Shown: piece by piece, positions 1 to 12,496 of the stretch
Position numbering within the stretch: position 1 is the first letter of the stretch
How the letters are laid out: each line of letters starts with the position of its first letter
Assembly: GCF_000002995.4 (NCBI RefSeq)
Contig: NW_025062476.1
Location: 6,499,001 to 6,563,000 of the forward strand
Origin: Brugia malayi
Taxonomy: Eukaryota; Nematoda; Chromadorea; Rhabditida; Onchocercidae
Length of the DNA: 64,000 nt
Direction: 5' to 3'
Position numbers and translations under genes: made by a program
Notes under the pieces: model-generated
Database searches by the model: none
What the model saw: the letters and a program-made list of their open reading frames with translations, nothing else
Told to the model about the DNA's origin: nothing

Positions 1-89
1 TTTCGACAGTAGTGGTAGAAAACAGTTCCTTTCGCCTACGTACATTTTAATTTGCTTTTTTCTTTGTTTTGACCAAACTTTCAAGATCT

Positions 90-636
90 TTCTTCGAAGG
101 TATGCAATGTAGCATGGTCAAAACACAGTTCAGAGTTGGTGTCGACACATGGTTATTCATACAACCAGGTTATAATATGGAAATATCCATCTTTGCAGCC
201 AGTTACGAAACTTACGGGACACCAGTACAGAGTTTTATATTTGGTATGTATTAGTATAAAATAATATAATATGGGCTTGAGGAATAATTTCATTTTGTTT
301 TTGCAATTTCATCTGCCTTACTTTAAATTCAAGAACTGCACTTTTTTATGAAGATAATTTCTTTCGAATATACATGAACTTAGAATATAAATAGTGTATG
401 TACTGTAAAGTCAGCACATTAAAATTGCTAACGCCATATTAACTGATAGCTAACGGTAACTGAAACTTTCTAAAATCAGCTTCAGTGTCTTATTATTATA
501 GGCAATGTCTCCAGATGGTGAATCCATTGTGACAGGTGCTGGTGATGAAACCCTGCGATTCTGGCACGTATTTAGCAAAATTGGACAACAGAAAGTTGTT
601 CGTTCGAAGTTGAATCTGCTGTCGAGTATTCGTTGA
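90..636 (+). CDS. fzr-1: Cdh1/Fizzy-related APC/C activator, C-terminal exons only
   Basis: Only the 3' end of the gene lies in the window. Two exons are visible, about 90-244 and 502-636, joined by a GT-AG intron. The first encodes the end of a WD40 propeller (VCNVAWSKHSSELVSTHGYS, then NQVIIWKYPSLQPVTKLTGH). The second encodes AMSPDGESIVTGAGDETLRF, WHVFSK and the tail ending LLSSIR, which supplies the C-terminal Ile-Arg (IR) that Cdc20/Cdh1 proteins use to dock on the APC/C. GAGDETLRFW and the short basic tail match Cdh1/FZR rather than Cdc20, which has a different tail. In the family this protein recruits substrates carrying D-box or KEN degrons to the anaphase-promoting complex in late mitosis and G1. 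The start of the first exon is uncertain because the upstream exons are outside the window. Confidence 0.92.
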
Positions 637-1371
637 CTAGTTACTTATTTCAAGAGTTTTTCAGTCCCTTTCCCGTTCATTATATTTTTGAAGGCACTTT
701 CTTTCTTTAGCGCAAGCTATTTATTTCTTATTCAAGCAAATTAATCTGGTTCGGGTTTAAATGTCAATGAACTCCATGTTCAGAGTCGTGATCCTTTTTG
801 TCTTTCAGATTCTTTTTTCTTTCATACTTTTCATTTTAGAACAAATCCGTTTTAGAGGTGGTAGGCATTAATTATTTTTATTAGAGATGTCTGGCTTGGT
901 ATTGCAATATTACAGTCATTTGTTAACCTTCTTCCAATCACTACTTGTTGACGCTCCCTCAATTCATGCTCATTTCATTTTTATTTATGTACAGAGCTAA
1001 TCAAATCATCGAGGAATTATAAAGTTGTTTACTAACTGAGTATTCTTCATTTATCGGATGAGAAAATTCATTCACACAACGTATTTTCGTGTTTCTAGTC
1101 TATACGTAATATTTTTTGTTTAATCAGTATCACTACAATATTCCACATGTTACTGAGCTTCTCAGGACTGCATATGTGATAATGTCCAATGCGCAGTTGT
1201 TTTTTATCTTGTTAACTATTTTTATGTTCGCAGATTTTATTTTCTAAACCATTTTCTACTTACCCTTAGTGTTGTACTTCTTAGTTCTGGGCACAACTCT
1301 ATTTTAGAAAACCTGGTTTTTAAAACTTGATATCTTTAGAATTCCCTATTCCTAATATAAGCGAAATTATT

Positions 1372-1922
1372 GATCGTGCCTGGGGCTCGAATGATAAGCC
1401 ATATGTTCAGTCGTTACTGTTTCCCAATAATTGCTATCATAATGTATTTCTAATAATGTTTATTGTTTGGTTTTAGATAAAGCGGATCTTCTAACCATTT
1501 TCAAGCAAATTATTTTGTGAAATAAGTGAACTCAATAAAAATTACTAAAGGATATAATGACATACTGAGTATAAAATTTCCGCCGATGTTAATGAGTTTA
1601 GGTTAGAACTGTGTCAGTTTCTCCGCATTTGTCCTTTAATTTTAAATTTCGTTATTGTGTTAAAACACATGAATGTCTTCTTGTCAGGTAATATGCTTGG
1701 ATCTGCTGCTATTTAAAATTATCCTCGGTAGGATCATATTGCGGAAATGCTGAGTTGTTAATATCAGATCGCATAGCGAAGAAAGTTGTACCAGTTCAAA
1801 TGGTTATGCTCGGGCCACTGAACGACGATCCATATGTTCAATTGTTATCGTTTTTCACTAATTACTGTCAGCATATATTTCTAGTGATGTTTATTGTCAT
1901 ATTGCGGAAATATTGAGTTATA
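1372..1922. repeat. diverged two-copy dispersed repeat
   Basis: About 95 bases at 1372-1465 recur in diverged form at 1800-1895. Both contain CCATATGTTCA, then GTTA, and both end in ATGTTTATTGT. A second pair, CATATTGCGGAAAT followed by TGAGTT, occurs at 1737 and again at 1899, directly after the second long copy. The copies are clearly related but have many substitutions. This could be an old transposon remnant or a local duplication. Confidence 0.65.
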
Positions 1923-3517
1923 CTCCATCACCTGAATAACATGCAATAGTGAATGAATGGTTGGAGGAGAAGGAGCCTTCTACCAAGCTGTCTTAAAAGG
2001 TGTGCCTCGAGACATTGAATGTTTTTAACTTATAACAGTTCAGTTGTCATTGCTTTTGATGGTTACCTTTGAATATAGTTTCTGGATTAAGCTGAATTTC
2101 TTGTGGAACGTTACCTAACATGGGACAGTAAACTTATAGGCAGCCAACGAATTTACTAATTGGATTTCAGAATAGAAATACAGACTTAAATATACAGCAT
2201 ACTACAGTAAATCCGAAATTAGGTTCTACAGGTGTATGAATTCATATAATTTTTCAACTTCAATGTATTGCAATGTGTTTGGTTCTTTTAATTTATAAAA
2301 TTTTAATTCATAAGGTTCCATTAATTCATAGATTTGTTTGCATCGGAGAGCGACGAGCAATAAATGCTTGCTTGAATTGCGGATTTATGATTATAGCTGA
2401 TGTTTTATCACAATTGGAATCTCGATTGCTTACTGGTCCAGTTTGAGTACCACCATCCACCGTTTTATTTGGTTCGTTCGTACATAACAAAAGTATGAGT
2501 TCCAATAGTAAAATGCAAAAGCAAAGAGCAGCAAAAATCTAGAAAGTACTAAATCTAAAAGAATATGCAATTCTTTCGTTTTTTAAGGAATGTGACGTTT
2601 GCAAAAGTTCGTGCAATTAAGTAATATTTTAATTTTAATATACGAATGATAACAAACCATTGCAGTCGTAAGCGATGGTGAGTTGTACAGAATAAAACAA
2701 GTCTCGCTGAACAAATTGATGCATACTCTTACGCCAAGGGCAAAAAATGTCATAGCTAGTAAGGAAAGGAACATTGGTATCATCACGATCGCTATTTGCT
2801 GTAAAAGCAGTCGTCAGTTGGTTTTCCTGTACTTTTCTATCTTCACAATAAACTCAACAAATCTAATCGTTACTGACAATCTATTATCACTAATCTAAAC
2901 AAATATATGCCGTCTTTGCCATGTTTTTAACCGATATGCTCATCAAATAATTGGAATCTATCGATCAAACTCTTGGGAAGAATGCAGAATTTTTCCTTTC
3001 ACAGAGATAAATGATGAATTTCCTTTCGTAGAGATTTATTTAAATAATTGATACTAATGAAAATTGATACTTTGTTAATTCTGTGTAATAGTCATGCTAA
3101 TTGCAACAGGAAGAAAACTTTGTCAGACATTTGCTGAAAGTTTCAAGTAAAATTTACCACTGGATATAACAGGAATCTTTCATTGTTCGAGAATTTCAAT
3201 ATTTGAATAATGGTACAAACGAGAAGAAATGCAGCAAGAAGTGCAGCAAAGAATCCGAGCGTTGGAAGAGTATAGTAGTACCACAGATCACTAATTAAAC
3301 AGCATACCACAGAAATAGTTATACATGACTTGAAAACAGATACTTATCGATAAAATGAAGTAAAAAAAGTAATAAAATGCAAAATACTCTTGATTGATGA
3401 AATAATTTTCATTTATAATCACGGAAAAAATATCTCTTACCGTTGCCAAAATTCGGAAAACTAAGGAAATTTTGGGAGAATAATGGAGAGAAGTTTGCGC
3501 TTCCATGTTTGAGAGAA

Positions 3518-4506
3518 ATGACAAAGATGGTCTTCCCGAAAAGTAAACGATCTTTTACGACCGTTATGTTTTTCATGTTAAGCTTATTTACCTGCTTACT
3601 CTCATGTTTGCTTTTAATATGCTACGCCAGTATCACCAATTCAATCGGGTAGGTATGTCGTCATCAAAATGTCACTAAACAAGAAATCGTTCATATATTC
3701 ACACTACCATCGCAACTTGTAACAGTCCGTATTGAATGTTTCATTATTAGCCAACAAATAATATTAACTGTATCTTTCAAATTGAAAAGTTTAAATTCGC
3801 ATATAAAATGTGTCACGGATTTGCTCTCATACAGCTAACTGTCTTATAGCATTTATATTAGTAATGTGTTAATTATTGCATGTTCATTTTAGCATCAGCA
3901 CCTGCTAAAGTGAACATGCAAGTTCGGCGCCAAAACCTTTAAAAGTCTCACACCAACAGCTTTTCAGTAAGTTAATCATTTTCTAAGATACTGCAATGTA
4001 ATTGCTACACACATAAGCACACACACACACACACACAACGTCTATGTATTGTCGCTCTTCTAATTCTTGCAGTGATGAGTGATACAAACGAGTCACTGTT
4101 CGTTCCACCTAGAGTGAGGGAAGAGCGTGGACAAGATGTCAACTCCTATTCCTTCTGTTTCCTTCGTAATTTTGCTTTCCTTACATTCTGTAAACTTTTG
4201 GATTCTCAGACGATAATGGCACTAAACATAGACGCAGCATGCAGTCGTGTCATTCCTTCTTCCTATAATGTATTTACCGTTTCCACCAAATATTTTTAAC
4301 TTTGAAATTTGATTCACGTATTACTTATAATGTAAGTGACATATTCAAATATAGAAGCTTATTTTCGACGTTAACATCTTTTTCATTTTCATTTTTTCTT
4401 TTTGATTGACAGTGAGATCTATTATCGATTGCTGTGGTCATATTTTATTGATAGCATGCTATCGTTTAGATACCTTAAATACTCTTTCTTCCTTTTCCCC
4501 CAATAA
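3518..4506 (+). CDS. weak candidate: small one-pass membrane protein
   Basis: An ATG at 3518 opens a frame with a basic start (MTKMVFPKSKRSF) followed by a long hydrophobic segment (MFFMLSLFTCLLSCLLLICY). It ends at a good donor at 3648 in phase 2. An exon after the acceptor near 4413 continues in matching phase (EIYYRLLWSYFIDSMLSFRY) to a stop near 4506. Nothing resembles a family I know. A hydrophobic frame in T-rich DNA can arise by chance, and there is no clear trans-splice site before the ATG. I list it only so that it can be tested. Confidence 0.18.
4018..4040. repeat. (CA)n microsatellite
   Basis: A run of about ten CA units with no obvious function, in the gene-poor region downstream of fzr-1. 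Confidence 0.9.
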
Positions 4507-5779
4507 ACTCTTCTCATTTCCTAAAAGATCAAATAGGACATCTACAATCTGTGCAGCAGGAGACATATTTGTAATCAAGCATAGGCTTTAACCTTTAACC
4601 TGATTAATGCATAGAGCGATCTTTAATCTTCTATAAGCAAATGAATGAGCGAGCTTCTGTCACTGTTGTGTTTCACTACATTAATAACAGCGTAACCAGA
4701 AATTAGACATTACCATGCAGGAATCTCACAAAGTAGCCTAGCCGAATTAACCATAAAAATGCTGCAAGAAACTATAAATGTGATTAAGACTGAAGGGCTT
4801 AGTTCTTGCTCAGTAAGATACAGCAGTGTTTAATGAACTCCGCTAAAATTTATGGATCCTCCCTGTCTATTGTCCTTCCTTTTCCCTTCGTCTTTTTTTG
4901 CCTTTTTATTGTCAAGAGAGAGAGAGGGAAAGGAGAGAGATAAATATAAATGAGCTTCTTGTCAACCGATTTTACTTATTGATTTGCTCTAAGTCTCAAA
5001 GCATATCTTCGGCTTAGTGCCATTGAAATAGCAATCGATCATTTAATTGCACTTTTTTAATTGCACGTTTTTATTTAGAAATGGACGTCTGTTTCTGCGA
5101 ATATCTTTTTCTTTCTTTACATGAACTTCTTTAAGAATGGATAACTAAATCGGAAAGGTACAAAAACAAGGTCATAAGAAGGTACAATAAGTGAGGTCAT
5201 AAATGAAGTTACAAGTAGCTGATGATACACTGGAACAGTAAATAATTTAAGGAAAGAAGGTTTCTTACATGTACGGTTCATTTGCAAATAAAATGATAAA
5301 AAGCATGGCGTAAGTGACGTGGATTGAATATTGGATATGGATTAATTACCAGTTACTGATTCATTTCCATAAATCCATGTTTATCATCACATGGATATGT
5401 CATTTCGTCCATAACTTCACGTGATATCTAACCGTAGAATAATATCAACAGTTCCAGCAATATTTATCAGCTTAGTTTAAATATAGTTTAGTATTATTTT
5501 GATTGATTGAGTTTATTACTTCGAATTTTCCTTATTTACATATATTGTGATGTAGCATAACCTTTGTGTATTAATGTCCTGTGGTCATTGTACTGTCCAA
5601 ACTGTTCCTCGATGAAGTATGCACCACGCACAGTCACGTGCACAGTGCACACCTGCATACAAAGAGAGGTTTAATAATGTTTTTCTCGTTTGGTTTCTAT
5701 TGTTAGAGGAATGGTGTGTAATCTCTCTCTAACCAATTAGATACAAGCAAAATTAGAAAGATGTTAAACCTGTCTGTTT

Positions 5780-5845
5780 TGCATGTATGTGCGTGTATAC
5801 GTACCTGTGTACGCGTGTACACGTGTATGCATGTACTTATAGAGT
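5780..5845. repeat. alternating purine-pyrimidine tract
   Basis: A stretch rich in GT, AC and CG steps (for example GTGTACGCGTGTACACGTGT) stands out in an A+T-rich background. It could adopt left-handed or cruciform structure. It lies about 130-200 bases upstream of the heavy-chain ATG. Confidence 0.7.
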
Positions 5846-5963
5846 ATCCATGCATGCATACATTGTAATACTTCGGAAGAGTTAGGGATGTTAAAGGCAG
5901 CAGGCAGTTTGTTTTCTTTCTACGCATTTTGCACCTTTCCTTCTCAATAAGATAACTGGCATT

Positions 5964-5976
5964 ATTTTCAGAAGCA
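5964..5976 (+). promoter_or_regulatory. probable spliced-leader acceptor of the transporter heavy chain
   Basis: A pyrimidine-rich tract ending TTTTCAG stands five bases before the ATG at 5977, and I see no coding exon further upstream. In nematodes this arrangement marks the site where the spliced leader is joined to the mRNA. It supports choosing the ATG at 5977, with another ATG directly behind it. Confidence 0.6.
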
Positions 5977-8900
5977 ATGATGGAAGACAACATGTTGCCA
6001 GGTGCTCGAGGAAAAGTACCCAGAACATATGAAGTAGATAAAGAACGGCATTCCGAAAGCTATGTCGCTGCAGTTCGTGGATATAATCACAAGGTTGAAG
6101 TTGTACTTTTTCTATGCTATCTAAACTGGGAAGTTCAGTTCCATAAATTCGTTTCCAAGTAGCAAAAAGTTGAGACGGAGTTTTGAAGGCTTATGAGTTT
6201 GGTCAGTGAGACAGACCGCTAATCTTAATTTGATTCTGTTTTTAATTTGATCTTTCCAAATAAAAAAAATTGCTTTATTAAGATCTCAAATAAAACATGA
6301 TCTCGCACCCGAGTAATTTCACGTCATTTATCATCAGTAAGTAATGGTTGATCCATGTAATTTTACAATAAGTAGATAGTAAATAAGGTGAGTATGGAGG
6401 TTTACAATTATGTGAAGTATCAAGTTTTATGGAAGAAAGTAAATGTAAATCAGAAGTTCATTGTAACGTGGATAATGTCTTGCAGCGAATGTTTAGTTCA
6501 GTGGTGGGATATATTAGAGTTTTTGTGAACTGTCTATTATATTATTTCATATTTCTTTAACTAAAAAAAATTTAACGAACATATCATCTCTTCACACTAA
6601 ATGGTGCAGGACGCACAAGCGATCTCTATGGATAAATCAAAAGATAGCTTCAAAATACGTGCCTCTGCACCTCTTCTTCAAGAATTTGCGATGTCGATAC
6701 AACCAGGAGAGAACTTTAAGTATACTATTGTAGAGATGGAACGCTATAGAAACGATCCTTTTTGGAAAACTTTGAGGTTATATGATTATCTTTTTTAAAA
6801 ACTTTGATTTTTCACTTCTTTTTGACTTGGAACTGTCTTGTGTTTTATTTTAATGTTAGATGAGCTCATTTCCGAAACCCACACCGCTTTTATGATTTTT
6901 TTTTTTAAAACATAAAATTGTGGTTACTTTATCTGAAGTTTCCTTTTTGCTAGAGATATTCGTATTATTCAAATCTTTGATATTTGAGTGGTAAGGTAAC
7001 CGAACATTTGCTGCTATTGGAAATATTCTTAGAATTTATGATCCCTCTAAGCTTTATTCATTCATCATTTCAGTAGGCTGTGTCAGTTGATTTGATTGGC
7101 AGAAAAGATATGATTGCTGGTATTGTAAATTCCTTCCATATCTTATGCAATTGTTTCTGCCATGCATACAACATTCTCACAATCTTTGTGTAACTAATGG
7201 TTGAACAGTTGATGACTGACATTTTTTCCGCCATTTTTTTAAAAATGCTGAGTTACTGTTTCTTTAACAACAGGAAAATGAAAACTCAGAAATTTGTCGC
7301 CATAAATCTAAATTTACCTCAGATGGTTGCTGTTCATCCTATTTTGGTTGTTATGGAGTTTTATGTTTGTGGTTGCCATTCTTATCGTCATCTTCAGCCC
7401 GGGCTGTACTCCCAGAGTAGTGCCGAATTGGTGGGAGAATGCCATTATTTATCAGGTAAAAAGTTTAAAACTTTTTTAGATCTCACTTCTAGCCGTAGTA
7501 TGTTAAACCAAATAAAATGAAGCTTAAATCTTTAACAGTGTTTTACTTAATTGGAGGACTGAAGAAACTGGAGGTGGTCCTGATCTTTTTTAGCTGAGAT
7601 TAATCTCGTCAAGTTAACTGTTTAAAGGTTTTGCTCTTAAGATTTGGACACCATCGTTCCAAGATTCGGATGCGAGTGGTGTTGGTGATTTCATTGGTCT
7701 TAGCAATCGTCTTGAAAATTTGCGGCGTCTAGGTGTGCAGGCTGTATGGCTTAATCCTTTTTTATATTCCGATGATTTTAATGATGCAGTTCAAGATCAC
7801 TTAACGGTCGATCCAAAACTAGGTATAAATGACGACGCTTACAAGCTGGTCGATGCCGTACACGACAAAGGTCTGTACTGCAGTTAAACTTATAACTCTA
7901 TCTTATTATATATAGAATAGAAATATGTTTTGACCATATATGTAAAGTAAAGCAAATATGTGAAATTAGTCCTATTGTAGAAATGAAAATTGTGGTAAGC
8001 TTACCAGTGAGTATTACATCAAAAAACCACCTCTGGTATCGTCAAAGTTCGCAAGCAAGTTTGGAACAATACTCTAATTTTTCGGATTATTATCACTGGA
8101 GGAAAGCAGCTGAGGACAGTCCTTTCATGTCAAAACATAAGAATGCCTCCTACATGCATTACAAAAACCGACCCGACTGGCCTATTCTAAATTGGCAAAG
8201 TGCTTCTGTTCGAGACAATATGTTTGTATGTTTCACTATTATGCCTAAATTATACACATGTACACATATTATATACATGATAGAGTATTAATTACATCAG
8301 AGGCTTAGGCCAAATTGTATTTTCTGTTAATAGTCGTGCGAAAGCTTTTTTTTTTACAGCTACTGTTTCATTTCTAATACATAGGCCTTAATCCCCCTTC
8401 AATTATGTTTGAATCGGGTGCTATGCATTTAAGAATATTTTTTCAATTTATCTATTTGTAGAAAATAATCTCCTTTTGGATAGATAAAGGCATCGATGGA
8501 TTCTATTTCAGTGGGATCGAATACCTTGCTCGCATGAAATCCGCATCTGAAGCGGTTTGTTCATGAATATCTATTTCAAATGCTTTGTCTTGTGAAGAAA
8601 CAGTTCTAGAAAAAACCAACGCATTCAGCCATTTCAGGCCTCTGAATCCTATACATTTATTGTTGTGTGACTTATTTATTTAGGATTGGTCACGTATCAT
8701 GGATATTATTCGTGATATCAGAAATCATGTGGATACTTATGTGGAGAGAAATCCAGTGTTTAAAACTAAGATGTGAGAGGATTCTAATACGAAAAAAATT
8801 CCTTAACAGTTAAAGCAACTGTAAATTAGAATGCAATTTTTGCATTTTTGTTGTTCATTAGTGTACATTCATCTTATTTCACTGACTACTCCATCTTTCA

Positions 8901-10453
8901 AATATTAGCTGATTTCTGAATAAGGTTTTACATAATTAATTTCCTTTCGATGCATTCCTTTCATTGTCAATAAATACAAATGGATTTTCAGTGTATTATT
9001 TGCTACGCGTGATAACGCGAGGGAAGAAGAAAAAAAGGAGTTAGTTCTGAGTGGATTGAATTTAGTGATTAATTACGAATTGGGGAGCATTGGGAAAGAT
9101 AATCAAATTTGTCACCGTACCGAGGACAATGTCGCTGAATGCATTCATGAAATACTTACCGAACTGGTACACTTTCATTCAACGGACAATATCTCTGCAA
9201 TGTGGGAGGTGATTTCATTTCCAATTTTCATAGTGTAAACTTGGGATTTTTCATCTCACACATCACCACTTCGTCGCGATTTAACAGGTAGTTGCTAAAA
9301 ATATGTCTAAATCATATGTTATGTTTTGAAACTAGTGGTTTTATATAAGGCAACAGTTGCGCTAACGCTGGAGCAAAGAGTATAATGTATGGAGATTTAT
9401 GGAGATTTTTCCCGTACGCAGGTCTTCGCTTTTTAAATTGTGATTTTTAGGTCTTTTGAGGTATTATTTTCTTCACTTTAATATGCTATCCTGTTGATAT
9501 TTCCCTGATGCCCAGTTGCTGATGGGATATATCTTACAGTTCGGTAATCCACAACTCTCAAGAATAGCTTCTCGTGTAAAGTCGCAGCAACAAGCCGAGC
9601 TGTTAACCATGTTGCAACTACTTTTACCTGGCACTAGCAGTATCTACTATGGTGATGAGATTGGGATGATGGATTTACCAAATGAAAAATTAGTAAGTAA
9701 AATCTGTTTTATTTTTCTGCAAAACATTTTAAAGTCCGAGGAAGGTTTAATGCCTCTTTGTAGGTGCCAGTGCAGAGAGGTGCTATGCAGTGGGATGATT
9801 CTGTCAATGCTGGATTTTCAAGTGCTATCTCAACAAACATTCCGGTTCATCCTGCTTTCGCACATAATAACTGGGCTGTAAGTTTTTTTCTTCTTTTGTC
9901 TGGGTGATTATTACAAAAATTCCCATTAGCGACCATTCAGTATAATTTTAGAGTGTAATGTGAAATAATATGAATTCTAGAGGCAGTACAATTCTCAACG
10001 CTCACAACTGAAGACATTTCAAAAAATGGCTCGACTGAGAAAAAGAGATGAGACGATTAGTTCTGGTCGCACTATTATTGGGCAGCTGATTAACAGTACT
10101 TTCACGATTACCAAATACGTTAAAAACGAGAATATTTCAGCTGGAAATGTAATTATATACTATTTAGTGGTGAGAGAAGCAAACTTGAAAGTTATTCAAT
10201 ATGTTGCAAAGAAATTTAAGTGGATCTAGGATATTTTCAGACTTATTTGGGAGCATTCAATTTTGGTAGAACTGACATAGCATTACCAATCGAAGGATTA
10301 GATACAGTGAAAAATAAGGAATTGCATCAAGCAATGGTAGTCGCATCTAGTAGCAATGCAGACCAGTACTACTACCATCAAATGGTCGATATCAGCAGCG
10401 GCACTGTTACAATTTCATCTGAGCAAGGTGTCATATTTAAGTTAAGTTTTTGA
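5977..10453 (+). CDS. SLC3A2/4F2hc-like amino-acid transporter heavy chain
   Basis: Type II membrane glycoprotein that, in the family, escorts an SLC7 light chain to the plasma membrane. Twelve exons join in phase: 5977-6093, 6610-6776, 7323-7455, 7642-7870, 7981-8225, 8462-8554, 8684-8772, 8992-9208, 9516-9692, 9764-9877, 9981-10148 and 10241-10453, giving about 653 residues. The cytoplasmic part holds YRNDPFWKTLR. One membrane helix follows (WLLFILFWLLWSFMFVVAI), then SPGCTPRVVPNWWENAIIYQ, where the Cys just outside the membrane fits the residue that forms the disulfide with the light chain. The ectodomain is a GH13 alpha-amylase-like barrel (GVGDFIGLSNRLENLRRLGV). It is not expected to be an enzyme: the usual nucleophile motif GFRxD reads GFYFS and the usual NHD motif reads NPQ. 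It most resembles the nematode ATG (amino-acid transporter glycoprotein subunit) group. Confidence 0.9.
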
Positions 10454-10977
10454 TCTCCATAGCTTATCTTTTGAAAAAATAAGTTCTTTGGACCTTTTGG
10501 TGGAAGAAAACTGTTCTATTTCTCAATTGTTATACTGAATTCCAATAAACTGCAATAACAGTACATGACATGCAATATTATCTTTGAAATACGATCACTG
10601 AATTTAATGAACAGGGAAGTGAAAAGAACACAGTCTAATCAACATACACTTCTTTTGTGTTTCCTGAAAAATGTAGATGATTTCCACGTTTTTTACTTTT
10701 CATTGTATATGGCAATATATAAATAACGAGTTGTGTTGGAAAAAAAGTTGAAAGTAAGCACCATGAATGCTGGACATTTTATTTCTCACAAAACATGTGA
10801 TGAAAATCAGGAGATTGATGAATACAACGATCACAACTGCGATGAAGACCCAAGAATGGACACTGTAATTTTTATGGTACTTTATGCGTCAGGTTGTATA
10901 ATAAGGTGAAAGAGTGGCATGCAGAATCATGTGCCGAAATTTCGTGGTGAACTTCAATTAATGAGCAAAAAGAGATT
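10454..10977. other. short convergent intergenic spacer
   Basis: About 520 bases between the stop of the heavy-chain gene and the stop of the opposite-strand secreted-protein gene. It should hold both 3' UTRs. I see no further coding signal. Confidence 0.6.
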
Positions 10978-12496
10978 TCATTTTGATGTGAGTCTTCTGC
11001 AAGGGAATGTGGAAAAATTTTTAACTCATAAAAGCCAATTAACTAAACAATAACGACAATCCAGGTACCTGTCGCACTGGTACACGTGCAGGTTAGGTAC
11101 ACTGCGAATCAACAATTCGCTCACTATCTCTTCATCGTATCCCACTCGATGACAACCAAAAACGCATTTATAGTTGCACATGCTGTGCGTGTACACATCT
11201 CGATAGTTTTGGAAATAAAGTTTGCGAAGGAATTGAATGCCGTTCGATTTCGATTCTTTCACAGAATAAATAGGCAACTCAAGGGTAGAGTAGTCACCGC
11301 AGAACGCAGGCTTCATGCCTTCCATCTTAAAATGTAGAGGATTTTTGAAAGAATAGGCCCCTATATTCTCTCATACTGCCTTCAACTCCTGTCTAAACCA
11401 ATCCTGCCTTTTTAATTCGCGAAATTAAACAAAATCCCTTTAACATCAAGCAAATACCGTGTGGAAAAAATTACGTATCGAACAGTAAAAACCTCAATAT
11501 CGTAATAGTTAATCCGAAGGCTAGTATCCAGAGGTATATCATGACGAAGTTTCTGAATGCGTCTTTCCTTAGGAGATAAAATTTGCAAGTTGCGCAATTC
11601 GAAAGATGAGATTTTCGAGCATTGCTGTGAGCAGTACTGTAGAAGAGCGGTAAATATGAAATTTTCAGTGCAAAGAAAAAACGGTTTCTTAATGTTTGTA
11701 AGCGGAAATAATAATGTGGACAATTAGTACTGACTGCGTGGAAATAAGCAAATGTATGGGACAAGAATTCACGTTTACTATAAAATATGTGATTGACAAA
11801 GTCAGAAAACTTGCCTTGTTGCATAAATTAATAGAAAGGCAAAAAAGCTTCTGTCCGTACATGCCGCATTTCTGAAATAAATTCAAATCTTTTCAGTATT
11901 CCTTTTTATAATATTACAATTTTATAGTATTATTTGATATCCATCAAACATCCATAATTTTGAAAAGATTTTAGTAAGTGCTGTGCACAGAAAACAATTT
12001 GGTAAAACGCTATTCGCATCCATCATAGCGTACTGCTCTGCTTTATTTTATCCAGCGTATTTAAAACTTGAGATTGAGACATGGACGAAATAGTACCGTT
12101 AGCAGCGACATTGAAAGTATTAATGTCACAGTTATCTCAGCATGAGAAACCTTTAAACTTAGAACTGCTTGTAGAGCTGAGAGGAAAAAGTTGAAGTATA
12201 ATACAACTAAAGTAGGATGAACGACCACCTATCTGGTACTCTAAACCAATACTGTTTCGTATCAGCAGAAGTAGCCGATAAGTTCCATCTTTGCTGTTTT
12301 ACCAAGCAATCAATACTTTTCTAGTCGAGACTTGCTCACTTACACTAACCGTTGGTAGGTTAAGAGTAGCATCCTGCTGTTCCCTCAGAAATACTTGTGA
12401 ATATTCAGCTACTGTATACAATGGAGCTAACGCAATCGTTACTAGAAAAAGTGAAGCGTGAATGACACAAGCCGTATCTGTAGACCATCTACGCAT
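10978..12496 (-). CDS. unrecognised secreted cysteine-rich protein, 209 residues
   Basis: Five exons on the - strand: 12344-12496, 11815-11871, 11493-11636, 11069-11325 and 10978-10996. All junction phases agree (0, 0, 0, 2) and the frame closes on a stop. Exon 1 encodes a signal-peptide-like start (MRRWSTDTACVIHASLFLVT followed by IALAPLYTVA). The rest is hydrophilic with ten cysteines: CGMYGQKLFC and LCNKYCSQQC in exons 2-3; AFCGD, a clustered MCNYKCVFGC and a late YQCD in exon 4. The last exon adds RLTSK. The intron between exons 2 and 3 has a GC donor (AAG|GCAAGT). I do not recognise the family. The C-x3-C-x3-C cluster and even cysteine number suggest a disulfide-bonded extracellular protein such as a cytokine or cystine-knot factor, but that is only inference. 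Confidence 0.6.

Larger units (their letters stand above)
637..5970. other. gene-poor stretch with a diverged repeat and microsatellites
   Basis: About 5.3 kb between the fzr-1 stop and the transporter heavy-chain gene. I find no exon series that can be assigned to a known family. It holds a two-copy diverged repeat (1372-1922), a (CA)n tract near 4018-4040, a GA-rich tract near 4915-4940, an alternating purine-pyrimidine tract near 5780-5845 and one weak membrane-protein candidate (3518-4506). The rest shows nothing I can support. Confidence 0.6.

Noticed and set aside
7983..8291. Stand-alone 102-codon gene beginning at an internal ATG
   Set aside because: It is one exon of the transporter heavy chain plus read-through into the intron; splice phases on both sides agree.
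12082..12195. 37-codon + strand frame (MDEIVPLAATLKVLMSQLSQ)
   Set aside because: It reads well but lies in an intron of the opposite-strand secreted-protein gene and I could not extend it by a phase-compatible exon.
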